Part shown: piece after piece, positions 8,530-16,378 of the stretch
Layout of the letters: every line of letters starts with the position of its first letter
Numbering within the stretch: the stretch's first letter is position 1
Source: Microbacterium testaceum
Lineage (GTDB): Bacteria; Actinomycetota; Actinomycetes; Actinomycetales; Microbacteriaceae
Direction: 5' to 3'
NCBI RefSeq assembly: GCF_029761935.1
Contig: NZ_CP121699.1
Span: 2,170,001 to 2,234,000 of the forward strand
DNA length: 64,000 nt
Notes under the pieces: model-generated
Told to the model about the DNA's origin: nothing
What the model saw: only the letters and a program-made list of their open reading frames with translations
The model's database searches: none
Program-made: the position numbers and the translations under genes

Positions 8530-9591
8530 TCAGGCGTCGCGCTGCGCCTCCAGGCGCCGGACGCGCGGGATCACCTCGGCGGCGAAGCGCTGCAGCTCGG
8601 GCAGGTGCGGCGAGAACTGCAGCAGCAGGGTCGAGACGCCGACGTTCGCGAAGGCGACGATACGTTCCGCCACCTGGTCAGGGGTTCCGACGAGATTGGG
8701 CCGCAGGCCGCGGTTCGAGACCGAGTACTCCTTGAGGTCGACCTGGGTGTCGAGCTTCGACTTGCTGACGAAGTCCTGGTACGAGCCGTAGGCCGCTCCC
8801 CCGCGCACATCCGTGATGCGGTCGATCTCGGCCTGCGCCTCGTCGTCGGTGTCGCGCACGACGGCATAGGCCGCCATTCCGAACGCCTCGAACGGCGTGG
8901 CCCCGGCCTCGGCCCGGCGCCGGCGCATGTCGGCGACCTTCGTCTCGAGCTCCTCGAGGGTGCCGCCGTGCGTCAGATACGCGTCGGCGAAGCGCGTGAT
9001 CGCGTTGCGTCCCGCCTCGCTCTCGCCGCCCGCGTACAGGCGCGGCCGCACCTGCGGCTTCGGCTCGAGGTACGTCCCCTCGGTGCGGTAGTACTCCCCC
9101 TCGTACGCGAACGGCGTCTCGGACCATAGGCCGCGCAGCACCTCGACCCACTCGATCGTGCGGGCGTAGCGGTCGTCGTGGGCGCTGAAGAGGCCGTCGT
9201 ACTGCTTGGCCTCTTCGGCCCACCACGCCGACACGACGTTCAGGGTGAAGCGCCCCCCGCTGATCTCGTCGATGGTCGCCGCCTGCTTGGCGGTGTGGAA
9301 CGGGTTGTGGAAGCCCGGGCGCACGGCCGCGAGCAGCTCCAGCTTCGAGGTCACGGCGGCGAGTCCCGCGGTCACCGCCCAGGCGTCGAGCGACGGCGCC
9401 TCGACGCCCTTGATGTCGTTGAGGTTCAGCTCCGGGATGAGCGTCAGATCGAATCCGCCCTCTTCCGCGGCCCGCGCGATCTCGGCGATGTGGGCGAACG
9501 ACACGGGCGTCTGCTCGTCGTCGACGTTGCGCAGCCACCCGCCGAAGATGGGGGTCCAGTAGCCGAAACGCACGCGCTGGGGGGAGGTCAT
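8530..9591 (-). CDS. LLM-class flavin-dependent monooxygenase
   Basis: A luciferase-like TIM-barrel monooxygenase, 353 residues, using reduced FMN and oxygen. It opens with RFGYWTPIFGGWLRNVDDE and has IPELNLNDIKG, FTLNVVSAWWAEEAKQY and YAGGESEAGRNA, the pattern of the alkanesulfonate/dimethylsulfone monooxygenase group (SsuD/SfnG). It is a clear paralogue of the SfnG-like gene 123 bases away on the opposite strand. The two are divergently transcribed from a short shared region. Sulfonate or sulfone cleavage is the likely chemistry; no flavin reductase partner is in the window. It is convergent with the sulfhydrylase gene. Confidence 0.87.
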   Translation of the reverse strand: MTSPQRVRFGYWTPIFGGWLRNVDDEQTPVSFAHIAEIARAAEEGGFDLTLIPELNLNDIKGVEAPSLDAWAVTAGLAAVTSKLELLAAVRPGFHNPFHTAKQAATIDEISGGRFTLNVVSAWWAEEAKQYDGLFSAHDDRYARTIEWVEVLRGLWSETPFAYEGEYYRTEGTYLEPKPQVRPRLYAGGESEAGRNAITRFADAYLTHGGTLEELETKVADMRRRRAEAGATPFEAFGMAAYAVVRDTDDEAQAEIDRITDVRGGAAYGSYQDFVSKSKLDTQVDLKEYSVSNRGLRPNLVGTPDQVAERIVAFANVGVSTLLLQFSPHLPELQRFAAEVIPRVRRLEAQRDA

Positions 9592-9714
9592 GGCTCCATC
9601 CTCACCCGGTGGGCGTCGCCCGGCGTCACGGGGCGAAACGGTCCGTCACATGTCGTTGACCGTTGACCGAAGCGGTGCGAAATTGGCCGGGTTCCGATCC
9701 GCGAGGAGAACCCC

Positions 9715-10848
9715 ATGACCGATTCCACCCCCACCCACGAGCCGCTGAAGTTCGCCTACTGGGTGCCGAACGTCAGCGGCGGGCTCGTGATCAGTTCGAT
9801 CGAACAGCGCACCGAGTGGGACTACGACTACAATGTGAAGCTGGCTCGCACGGCCGAGCGGGTCGGGTTCGAGTACGCCCTGAGCCAGGTGCGGTACGCC
9901 TCCAGCTATGGCGCCGCGCAGCAGCACGAGTCCACCTCGATCAGCCTGGCTCTGCTGCTGGCCACCGAGAAGCTCAAGGTCATCGCCGCCATCCACCCCG
10001 GCATCTGGCATCCGGCCGTCCTGGCGAAGTTCATCAACACGGCCGATCAGTTCTCCCACGGGCGTGCGGCGGTCAACGTCGTCAGCGGGTGGTTCAAGGA
10101 CGAGTACACGGACTTGGGCCTGGAGTGGCTCGAGCACGACGAGCGCTACGAGCGCGCGGCCGAGTTCATCCAGGTGCTGCGCGGTCTGTGGACGCAGGAA
10201 AAGTTCTCGTTCCACGGCAGGTACTACGACATCACCGACTTCACGCTGCGCCCGTTCCCGTTCGAGGTGCCGGGGCGGGCGCACCCCGATATCTTCCAGG
10301 GCGGCAACTCCACGGCAGCGCGCTTCAACGGCGGCGCGTTCTCGGACTGGTACTTCTCGAACGGCAAGGACTTCGACGGTTTCACCGAGCAATACGACGA
10401 CGTCACCCGCGTCGCGGCCGAACACGGTCGACGCACGCGCTTCGGATTGAACGGCTTCGTCATCCAGCGCGACAGTCGCGCCGAGGCCGAGGCGCAGTTG
10501 CGCGAGATCATCGCCCGCGCGGACTCGGGCGCCGTCGAGGGTTTCCGCAAGAGCGTGCAGGAGGCGGGCAATTCCACGGCCGACAAGAAGGGCATGTGGG
10601 CGGATTCTTCGCTCGAGGACCTCGTGCAGTACAACGACGGGTTCCGCACCCAGCTGTTCGGAGATGCGCAGCAGATCGCCGAGCGCATCATCGAGTACAA
10701 GAAGCGCGGGGTCGACCTCTTCTTGCTCGGCTTCCTGCACTTCCAGGAGGAGCTCGAGACTTTCGGCGAGACGGTGATCCCGATCGTGCGCGAGATCGAG
10801 GCCGACCTCGAGCGCACGGGCGACCCGATCGAGGTCGCGATGCGCTGA
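9715..10848 (+). CDS. sfnG: Dimethylsulfone monooxygenase SfnG-like
   Basis: An FMNH2-dependent monooxygenase of 377 residues that by family converts dimethylsulfone to methanesulfinate. The opening FAYWVPNVSGGLVISSIEQ, VNVVSGWFKDEY, WLEHDERY, FQGGNSTAARF and the end LVQYNDGFRTQLFG ... LGFLHFQEE match what I recall of Pseudomonas SfnG closely along the whole length. The ATG at 9715 is preceded by gaggagaacc. Together with the divergent paralogue and the upstream sulfhydrylase it suggests growth on sulfones or sulfonates under sulfate limitation (inference). Confidence 0.88.
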   Translation: MTDSTPTHEPLKFAYWVPNVSGGLVISSIEQRTEWDYDYNVKLARTAERVGFEYALSQVRYASSYGAAQQHESTSISLALLLATEKLKVIAAIHPGIWHPAVLAKFINTADQFSHGRAAVNVVSGWFKDEYTDLGLEWLEHDERYERAAEFIQVLRGLWTQEKFSFHGRYYDITDFTLRPFPFEVPGRAHPDIFQGGNSTAARFNGGAFSDWYFSNGKDFDGFTEQYDDVTRVAAEHGRRTRFGLNGFVIQRDSRAEAEAQLREIIARADSGAVEGFRKSVQEAGNSTADKKGMWADSSLEDLVQYNDGFRTQLFGDAQQIAERIIEYKKRGVDLFLLGFLHFQEELETFGETVIPIVREIEADLERTGDPIEVAMR

Positions 10849-10925
10849 CGACGGCCGCGAGCCCGCGGATCCGTCTTAGCCTGGAGGGACATTCCTTGAC
10901 GGGCATAGGACGGTGAGGCTTCGAC

Positions 10926-11966
10926 ATGAGCGGCGCACGACTCGGTTTCTTCACGAGACTCCTGGATGCCGGCACCGACGGCGAGCGATACCACCGGGCG
11001 CTCGCGCAGGTACGCGCCGCCGAGCGGCACGGCTTCGCGTCGCTCTGGGTGGCCCAACACCACTTCGACCGCGACGAGGGTGGGCTGCCGTCGCCCTTCG
11101 CGTTCCTGGCGGCAGCGGCGGTGCAGACCGAGCGGATCGCCCTCGGAACCGGGATCGTGACCCTGCCCCTCGACGATCCGATACGCGTCGCCGAGGATGC
11201 GGCCGTCGTCGATGCGCTCAGCGACGGCCGGGTGCAGCTGGGGATCGGAACGGGCGGGACGCCGGGCTCGTTCGTCGCGTTCGAGCGCTCCTCGGATGAC
11301 CGACGCCAAATCCAGGCCGCGCACCTGGAGGTCCTGCGCGACGCCTTCGCCGGGCGCGGCATCCGCGGCACCGATTCGCGCCTGGATCCCGCTGCGCCAC
11401 ACCTGGGCGGGCGCCTGTGGCAGGCGACCTTCTCGGTCGAGGGCGGCCGCAGGGCGGGCGCCGACGGCGACGGGCTGCTGCTCTCGCGCACCCAGCCGCG
11501 CGAGGAGGGCGTGCCGCTGCACGCGGTGCAGGTTCCGATCGTCGAGGCCTATCTCGCCGCTCTGCCCGCGGGCGTGACGCCGCGCATCCTCGCCTCGCGG
11601 ACGGCGGTGGTGGTGGATGCCGAGAACCTCGACGCCACGTGGAGCGCGGCCGAGCCCGGTGTGCGACGCCTGATGCGTACATTCCTCAGGCGGAATGCGG
11701 ACGGTGACCTGCGCGACCTCGCGCGTCAGACCGACACGCACCTCGGAACCGTCGAACAGGTCACCGCCTCCCTGACCGCCGATGAGACCCTCGCGCTGGC
11801 CACCGACGTCGCGTTCCAGGTGCACTCCGTCGATCCTGCGCACGAGATCACCCTGCGCTCGATCGAGCTGCTGGCGACCGAGGTCGCGCCGCGCGTGGGT
11901 CTGCGCACGGGCGCCGAGGCGGCGGAGGAGCTGCGGGCCCTGGGTTCGCCGTCACTCCCCCGCTGA
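10926..11966 (+). CDS. LLM-class flavin-dependent oxidoreductase
   Basis: A 346-residue luciferase-like monooxygenase of a branch different from its two neighbours. Typical segments are RLGFFTRLLDAG, SLWVAQHHFDRDEGGLPSPF, LGTGIVTLPLDDPIRVAEDAAVVDALSDGRVQLGIGTG (in pieces), and a short C-terminal helix. Uses FMNH2 and oxygen; the substrate is unknown. It lies 77 bases after the sfnG-like gene in the same direction and may be cotranscribed. A GC-rich hairpin follows its stop codon. Confidence 0.83.
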   Translation: MSGARLGFFTRLLDAGTDGERYHRALAQVRAAERHGFASLWVAQHHFDRDEGGLPSPFAFLAAAAVQTERIALGTGIVTLPLDDPIRVAEDAAVVDALSDGRVQLGIGTGGTPGSFVAFERSSDDRRQIQAAHLEVLRDAFAGRGIRGTDSRLDPAAPHLGGRLWQATFSVEGGRRAGADGDGLLLSRTQPREEGVPLHAVQVPIVEAYLAALPAGVTPRILASRTAVVVDAENLDATWSAAEPGVRRLMRTFLRRNADGDLRDLARQTDTHLGTVEQVTASLTADETLALATDVAFQVHSVDPAHEITLRSIELLATEVAPRVGLRTGAEAAEELRALGSPSLPR

Positions 11967-11997
11967 CCGCGAGCTGCGTGATGGCCGGCGCACAGAG

Positions 11998-12033
11998 GTG
12001 CGGGTGGACGCCCGGAGCGACGCCCACCCGCAC
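11998..12033. terminator. Hairpin between convergent genes
   Basis: gtgcgggtgg (11998-12007) pairs perfectly with ccacccgcac (12024-12033) over a 16-base loop, in the 69-base gap between the convergent monooxygenase and SDR genes. Probably a bidirectional terminator, although no T-run follows. Confidence 0.5.
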
Positions 12034-12035
12034 GG

Positions 12036-12839
12036 TCAATCGAAGACGCGAGGTCCGCGGATCACGGCGTCGGCGCCGCCGTCGATGAACACCACCTGAC
12101 CCGTGATGTGGGCGTTGGGGGCGTCGGAGAGCCAGGCCAGCACCTCGGCGATCGCCTCGGGTCGGGCCGGTCCGGCCAGCGGCATCGGCACGACCTGCAT
12201 GAGCGCGTCGCGTCCCTCGGCCGTGGCGAGCAGAGGCTCGGTCATGGGCGTCAGGATGATGCCGGGTCCGACCGCGTTGAGCGGGATTCCGGATGCCGCC
12301 CACTCGGGCGTCACGGCCCGTTCGCGCACCCACTCCGCGATCGCGCGTTTCGTCGACGGGTAGATGAGATCGCCCTGGTTCTCACCGACGAGCTCGTCGG
12401 CGCGGGCGACCGCGGCATCCTCGTCGCCCGCACGGAGCAGATCGACGAGTTCCGCGTCGTTCTGCTGAAGGGCCGAGAACGAGGCGACCACGACGGCGCG
12501 GGGTGCGGGCGAGTTCCGCAGGAGCGGAAGGAGCTCCTCGAGAGTCGCGATCGCGCCGAAGTAGTTGACCCGCACCGTGAGAGACGTGGGCAGGGCCACG
12601 CCCGCGACGGCGATGACGGCGTCGACGGTGTCGCCGACCGCCCCGCGAACCGCGTCGGCGACGGACCGGCGGCCCTCCCCGGTCGACAGGTCGGCATCGA
12701 TGTCACTGCCGCGCAGGTCGATCCCGATCACGCGATGCCCGCGCGAGCGCAGAAGGGCGGCGGTGGCCGCGCCGATTCCGGATCCTGCCCCGGTGACGAC
12801 GTAGGAGCGGGGCGTCGTGCCCTCCGATGCCGCCGTCAC
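12036..12839 (-). CDS. Short-chain dehydrogenase/reductase
   Basis: A 267-residue NAD(P)-dependent SDR. The cofactor motif is VVTGAGSGIGAATAALL near the N-terminus and the acidic GIDLRGSDID suggests NAD preference. The active site reads S...YPSTKRAIAEWVRE (YxxxK present). The end contains ITGQVVFIDGGAD. The GTG at 12839 overlaps the upstream SDR stop by 4 bases. This pattern resembles 3-alpha-hydroxysteroid dehydrogenase-type SDRs, so a steroid or terpenoid alcohol is possible (inference). Regulated together with the upstream SDR by the divergent TetR protein, most likely. Confidence 0.85.
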   Translation of the reverse strand: MTAASEGTTPRSYVVTGAGSGIGAATAALLRSRGHRVIGIDLRGSDIDADLSTGEGRRSVADAVRGAVGDTVDAVIAVAGVALPTSLTVRVNYFGAIATLEELLPLLRNSPAPRAVVVASFSALQQNDAELVDLLRAGDEDAAVARADELVGENQGDLIYPSTKRAIAEWVRERAVTPEWAASGIPLNAVGPGIILTPMTEPLLATAEGRDALMQVVPMPLAGPARPEAIAEVLAWLSDAPNAHITGQVVFIDGGADAVIRGPRVFD

Positions 12840-13750
12840 GGGACGAGCGCGAACTCGGCGACCATCGACTCGGGGACCGCGTAGCCCTCGAGGTCGCGGA
12901 TACGTTCGATGTGGGCGGCGACGTCGTCGGCGGTGGCGACCGGCTCGTCGTGAGCGACGTGCCACCCGGGTGCGACGCCCATGAAGACGCGGGCGTAGCG
13001 TCCCCGCGCGATCGAGTACAGCTCGCGGGTCGCGGTGTTCTGTTCGCTGGCGAGGTACGCGACCATCGCGGTGATCATCTCGGGCTCGCCGTGTGCGGGG
13101 GTAGTCGGCATTCCGACGAACTGCTCCGCATTCATGTCGGCCTGCATGCGACTGTTCGCGGCGGGGAGGATCGTGTTGACCAGGATGCCGTGCGGCTTTC
13201 CTTCGAGGGCGACGACATTCGCGAGGCCGAAGACGGCCCCCTTGGCGGCGGCGTAGTTCGCCTGCTGAATGGAGCCGAAGAGTCCGGCCGCCGAGGACGT
13301 GAAGACGATGCGGCCGTAGCCGTTGTCCCGCATGACCTCGAACGCCGGTTGAGTGACGTGGAACGCGCCCTTGACGTGCACGGCGAGCAGTGACTCGACG
13401 GACTCGGGCGAGAGGTCCGTGAAAGGAGCGTTTCGGATGTTGCCGGCGTTGTTGACGAGGATGTCGACGCGGCCGAAGGCGTCGAGCGCGGTCTCGACGA
13501 TTCCTCTTCCCCCCTCGGGCGTGGCAACCGAGTCGTAGTTCGCGACGGCCTCACCGCCGGCGGCCTGGATCTCGGCGACCACGTCGTCGGCCATCGCGGT
13601 GCCGCCGTTCGCGCCGGAGATGTCTCCGCCGAGGTCGTTGATGACCACCTTGGCCCCTCGTCGAGCGAGTTCGAGCGCGTGGGCTTTCCCCAGTCCTCCG
13701 CCGGCACCGGTGACGATGGCCACTCTGCCTGCGAACGAAATTTCGGACAT
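12836..13750 (-). CDS. Short-chain dehydrogenase/reductase
   Basis: A 304-residue SDR related to the FabG-like part of multifunctional beta-oxidation protein 2: AIVTGAGGGLGKAHALELARRGAKVVINDLGG is the cofactor site, NNAGNIRNAPF and the catalytic Ser/Tyr/Lys in FTSSAA and ANYAAAKGAVFGL are present. The C-terminal 60 residues extend beyond a minimal SDR, as in acyl-CoA-type enzymes. The ATG at 13750 follows aaaggagaa, a strong ribosome-binding site, whereas longer in-frame starts would run into the divergent promoter. First gene of a two-SDR operon facing a TetR gene. Confidence 0.87.
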   Translation of the reverse strand: MSEISFAGRVAIVTGAGGGLGKAHALELARRGAKVVINDLGGDISGANGGTAMADDVVAEIQAAGGEAVANYDSVATPEGGRGIVETALDAFGRVDILVNNAGNIRNAPFTDLSPESVESLLAVHVKGAFHVTQPAFEVMRDNGYGRIVFTSSAAGLFGSIQQANYAAAKGAVFGLANVVALEGKPHGILVNTILPAANSRMQADMNAEQFVGMPTTPAHGEPEMITAMVAYLASEQNTATRELYSIARGRYARVFMGVAPGWHVAHDEPVATADDVAAHIERIRDLEGYAVPESMVAEFALVP

Positions 13751-13783
13751 GTTGTTCTCCTTTGAAGCTGAGCGATGCGCTGT

Positions 13784-13800
13784 GTGGCACAGTCTGCCAC
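13784..13800. promoter_or_regulatory. Candidate TetR operator in SDR/TetR divergent region
   Basis: gtggca-5-tgccac is a perfect 6-bp inverted repeat in the 91-base gap between the divergent SDR operon and TetR gene, 33 bases from the SDR start. It is the best-placed site for autoregulation by the TetR protein. Confidence 0.45.
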
Positions 13801-13841
13801 TACGCATATGTGTGTCACTAGAGAGGCGGCATACTTGGCCC

Positions 13842-14441
13842 ATGTCCGAAAGCCGTCTTCCGCCCGCACCGACGCTGCGTGAGCGGCGCCGCATCGAGAC
13901 GATGGCCCTCATCGAGGCCGCTGCGGCAGACCTCTTCGAGGCGCAGGGCTACGAGCAGACGACCGTGGAGCAGATCGCCGACCGCGCGGGGATCTCGATG
14001 CGCACGTTCTACCGGCACTGCCCGAGCAAGGACGGCACGCTGGTGGGCGAACTGGCCGATGGCCCCGCGACGTTCATCCGACACCTCGCCGCTCATCTGC
14101 CGGGGCCGCTGCTCGCGGCCGTGGTCGAGGGGTTCGCGGAGTCGACCGCCGTGGAGCCCGAGATGCGCCGCAGACTGACCCGCATCATCGTGCAGACGCC
14201 GGCGTTGCGCGCGTCGTGGCTCGCCGCCGGGCGTCAGGCGCAGGACGACCTCGTCGAGCTGTTCCGGCGCGAGCGTCCCGAGCTGGGGCCCCTCGCCGTG
14301 CGCGGGTTGGCCGCGGCGACGATCGCGTCCTTGACGATGGCCGTCGAGTCCTGGGCGCTCGGCGAGTCTCCCACGGCCCGGGAGGCGGCCGTCGAGGCCC
14401 TGGGTGCGATCGCACCGGCGCTCGCGGGGCGCTTGCCCTGA
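13842..14441 (+). CDS. TetR family transcriptional regulator
   Basis: A 199-residue repressor with an N-terminal TetR helix-turn-helix (LRERRRIETMALIEAAAADLF, TTVEQIADRAGISMRTFYRHCPSKDG) and a ligand-binding helical C-terminal domain. The variant FYRHCPSK in place of FYYHFPSK is common in actinobacteria. ATG at 13842 gives a 20-residue arm ahead of the domain. It faces the two-SDR operon, its probable target. Effector unknown, but likely a substrate or CoA ester of that pathway. Confidence 0.9.
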   Translation: MSESRLPPAPTLRERRRIETMALIEAAAADLFEAQGYEQTTVEQIADRAGISMRTFYRHCPSKDGTLVGELADGPATFIRHLAAHLPGPLLAAVVEGFAESTAVEPEMRRRLTRIIVQTPALRASWLAAGRQAQDDLVELFRRERPELGPLAVRGLAAATIASLTMAVESWALGESPTAREAAVEALGAIAPALAGRLP

Positions 14442-14448
14442 ATTGCCC

Positions 14449-14462
14449 TGGGAGCGCTCCCG
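14449..14462. promoter_or_regulatory. CebR-type LacI-family operator
   Basis: TGGGAGCGCTCCCG matches 13 of 14 bases of the CebR operator known from Streptomyces cellobiose genes (TGGGAGCGCTCCCA). It lies 8 bases after the TetR stop and 163 bases before the substrate-binding protein of the family-5 transporter. A LacI-type repressor probably controls that transporter; none is in the window. Confidence 0.6.
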
Positions 14463-14625
14463 CCCGGAACATGTCCGAACCCGAAATACGCACACCGGAA
14501 GATATTCGAGGTTTCGTTATCGTAAAAAAGACGGGCAAAGAGTTGGTGTGCGGGCTGCTGAAGACCAAGATGTCCGAAGGACTGCGGCGTCTGTCGCAAT
14601 CGACACTTCACAGCAGAGGTACTTC

Positions 14626-16257
14626 ATGACACTGCACATCAGTGGGCGGGGCCGTCTCGGCCTCGTCATCGGCGCCTTCGGCGCCTCGGCCCTTGTTCTG
14701 GCAGGTTGCACGACCACCACCGGAGGCGGCGCCTCCGACGGCGGCTCGACCGACCCCCTCGTCATCGGCACCACCGACAAGATCACCTCGATCGACCCGG
14801 CCGGCTCGTACGACAACGGTTCGTTCGCTGTCATGACGCAGATCTACCCCTTCCTCATGAACAGCCAGTACGGCACGTCCGAGGTCACCCCCGACATCGC
14901 CGAGTCGGCCGAGTTCACCTCGCCGACCGAGTACACGGTGAAGCTCAAGTCGGGCCTGAAGTTCGCGAACGGCCACGACCTTACGTCCTCCGACGTGAAG
15001 TTCTCGTTCGACCGCCAGGTCGCGATCAACGACCCGAACGGCCCCGCGTCGCTGCTGGGCAACCTCGACAGCGTCGCCGCTCCCGACGACACGACGGTCG
15101 TCTTCACGCTGAAGAACGGCAACGACCAGGTCTGGCCGCAGATCCTCTCGAGCCCCGCCGCCCCGATCGTCGACGAAGAAGTCTTCTCGGCCACCGCCGT
15201 CACCTCGGACGACGCGATCGTCGAGGGCAAGGCCTTCGCCGGTCAGTACACGATCGACTCGTACAAGCCGAACGAGCTCATCTCGTACAAGCCGTACGCC
15301 GACTACATGGGGTCGCTCCCCAAGGCGGCCAACGGCGGCATCTCGACCAAGTACTACGCCGACTCGTCGAACCTCAAGCTCGACGTGCAGTCGGGTGCGA
15401 TCGACGTCGCCTACCGCAGCCTGAGCGCGACCGACGTCGCCGACCTGCAGAAGGACGACGCGGTCAAGGTCGTCGACGGCCCCGGCGGCGAGATCCGCTA
15501 CATCGTCTTCAACTTCGACACCATGCCGTACGGCACGAAGACCCCCGATGCCGACGCCGCCAAGTCGCTCGCGATCCGTCAGGCCGCGGCCGACCTCGTC
15601 GACCGCCAGGCGATCGCGACCGACGTCTACAAGGACACCTACTCGCCGCTGTACTCCTACGTGCCGCAGGGTCTCGCGGGTGCCAACGAGGCACTCAAGG
15701 ACATGTACGGCGACGGCAGCGGCAAGCCCGACGCCGCCAAGGCCAAGGCGACCCTCGAGGCGGCCGGTCTGTCGACCCCCGTCACGCTGAACCTGCAGTA
15801 CAACGGCGACCACTACGGCCCCTCGTCGGGTGACGAGTACGCCGCCGTCAAGGCGCAGCTCGAGAAGGACGGCCTGTTCACGGTCAACCTCGCGCAGACC
15901 GAGTGGGTGCAGTACACCAAGGACCGCAAGGCCGACGCGTACCCCGCGTACCAGCTCGGCTGGTTCCCCGACTACTCGGATGCCGACAACTACCTCTCCC
16001 CGTTCTTCGCGAAGGACAACTTCCTGCTGAACCACTACGACAACGCCGAGGTTCAGAAGCTGCTCGTCGACCAGGCGACGCAGACCGATAAGACCACGCG
16101 TGAGCAGGAGATCGGCGAGATCCAGGACAAGGTGGCCGCCGACCTCTCGACGCTGCCGCTGCTCCAGGGCAAGCAGGTCGCGATCGTGGGCTCGAGCGTC
16201 GAGGGCGCCGTCCTCGACGGGTCGTTCAAGTTCCGCTACGCACCGCTGCACAAGTAA
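14626..16257 (+). CDS. Family-5 substrate-binding lipoprotein (peptide/oligosaccharide ABC importer)
   Basis: Extracellular receptor of an ABC importer, 543 residues. A lipoprotein signal sequence ends in LVLAGC at about residue 25, so it is lipid-anchored to the outer face of the membrane. The mature part is SBP_bac_5: GTTDKITSIDPAGSYDNGSF, the YTVKLKSGLKFANG segment and a C-terminal LPLLQGKQVAIVG. Start ATG 14626 follows gcagagg. It heads an operon with two permeases and a fused double ATPase, but a large hairpin separates it from the first permease. A CebR-like operator upstream suggests the ligand could be a glucan oligosaccharide rather than a peptide (inference). Confidence 0.9.
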   Translation: MTLHISGRGRLGLVIGAFGASALVLAGCTTTTGGGASDGGSTDPLVIGTTDKITSIDPAGSYDNGSFAVMTQIYPFLMNSQYGTSEVTPDIAESAEFTSPTEYTVKLKSGLKFANGHDLTSSDVKFSFDRQVAINDPNGPASLLGNLDSVAAPDDTTVVFTLKNGNDQVWPQILSSPAAPIVDEEVFSATAVTSDDAIVEGKAFAGQYTIDSYKPNELISYKPYADYMGSLPKAANGGISTKYYADSSNLKLDVQSGAIDVAYRSLSATDVADLQKDDAVKVVDGPGGEIRYIVFNFDTMPYGTKTPDADAAKSLAIRQAAADLVDRQAIATDVYKDTYSPLYSYVPQGLAGANEALKDMYGDGSGKPDAAKAKATLEAAGLSTPVTLNLQYNGDHYGPSSGDEYAAVKAQLEKDGLFTVNLAQTEWVQYTKDRKADAYPAYQLGWFPDYSDADNYLSPFFAKDNFLLNHYDNAEVQKLLVDQATQTDKTTREQEIGEIQDKVAADLSTLPLLQGKQVAIVGSSVEGAVLDGSFKFRYAPLHK

Positions 16258-16266
16258 GACCGAATC

Positions 16267-16349
16267 GGCGCCTCGCGCGATTCCGCTCACCCGACGACCG
16301 GGGGTCACGTACCCTCGGTCGTTGGGTGAGAGCGGAGCGATGAGGCGCC
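16267..16349 (+). repeat. Large intercistronic hairpin
   Basis: About 34 bases on each side pair with few mismatches: ggcgcctc and tcacccgacgaccg on the left against cggtcgttgggtga and gaggcgcc on the right, around a centre rich in g/c. It lies between the binding-protein gene and the first permease. Such structures protect the upstream mRNA and lower downstream expression, fitting an excess of binding protein. The right arm resembles a ggtcgttgagcgagcg word that I associate with repeats in Microbacteriaceae genomes (recollection). Confidence 0.65.
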
Positions 16350-16378
16350 GTTCCCCCGTTGAGTGAGGTCTCTCCCGT

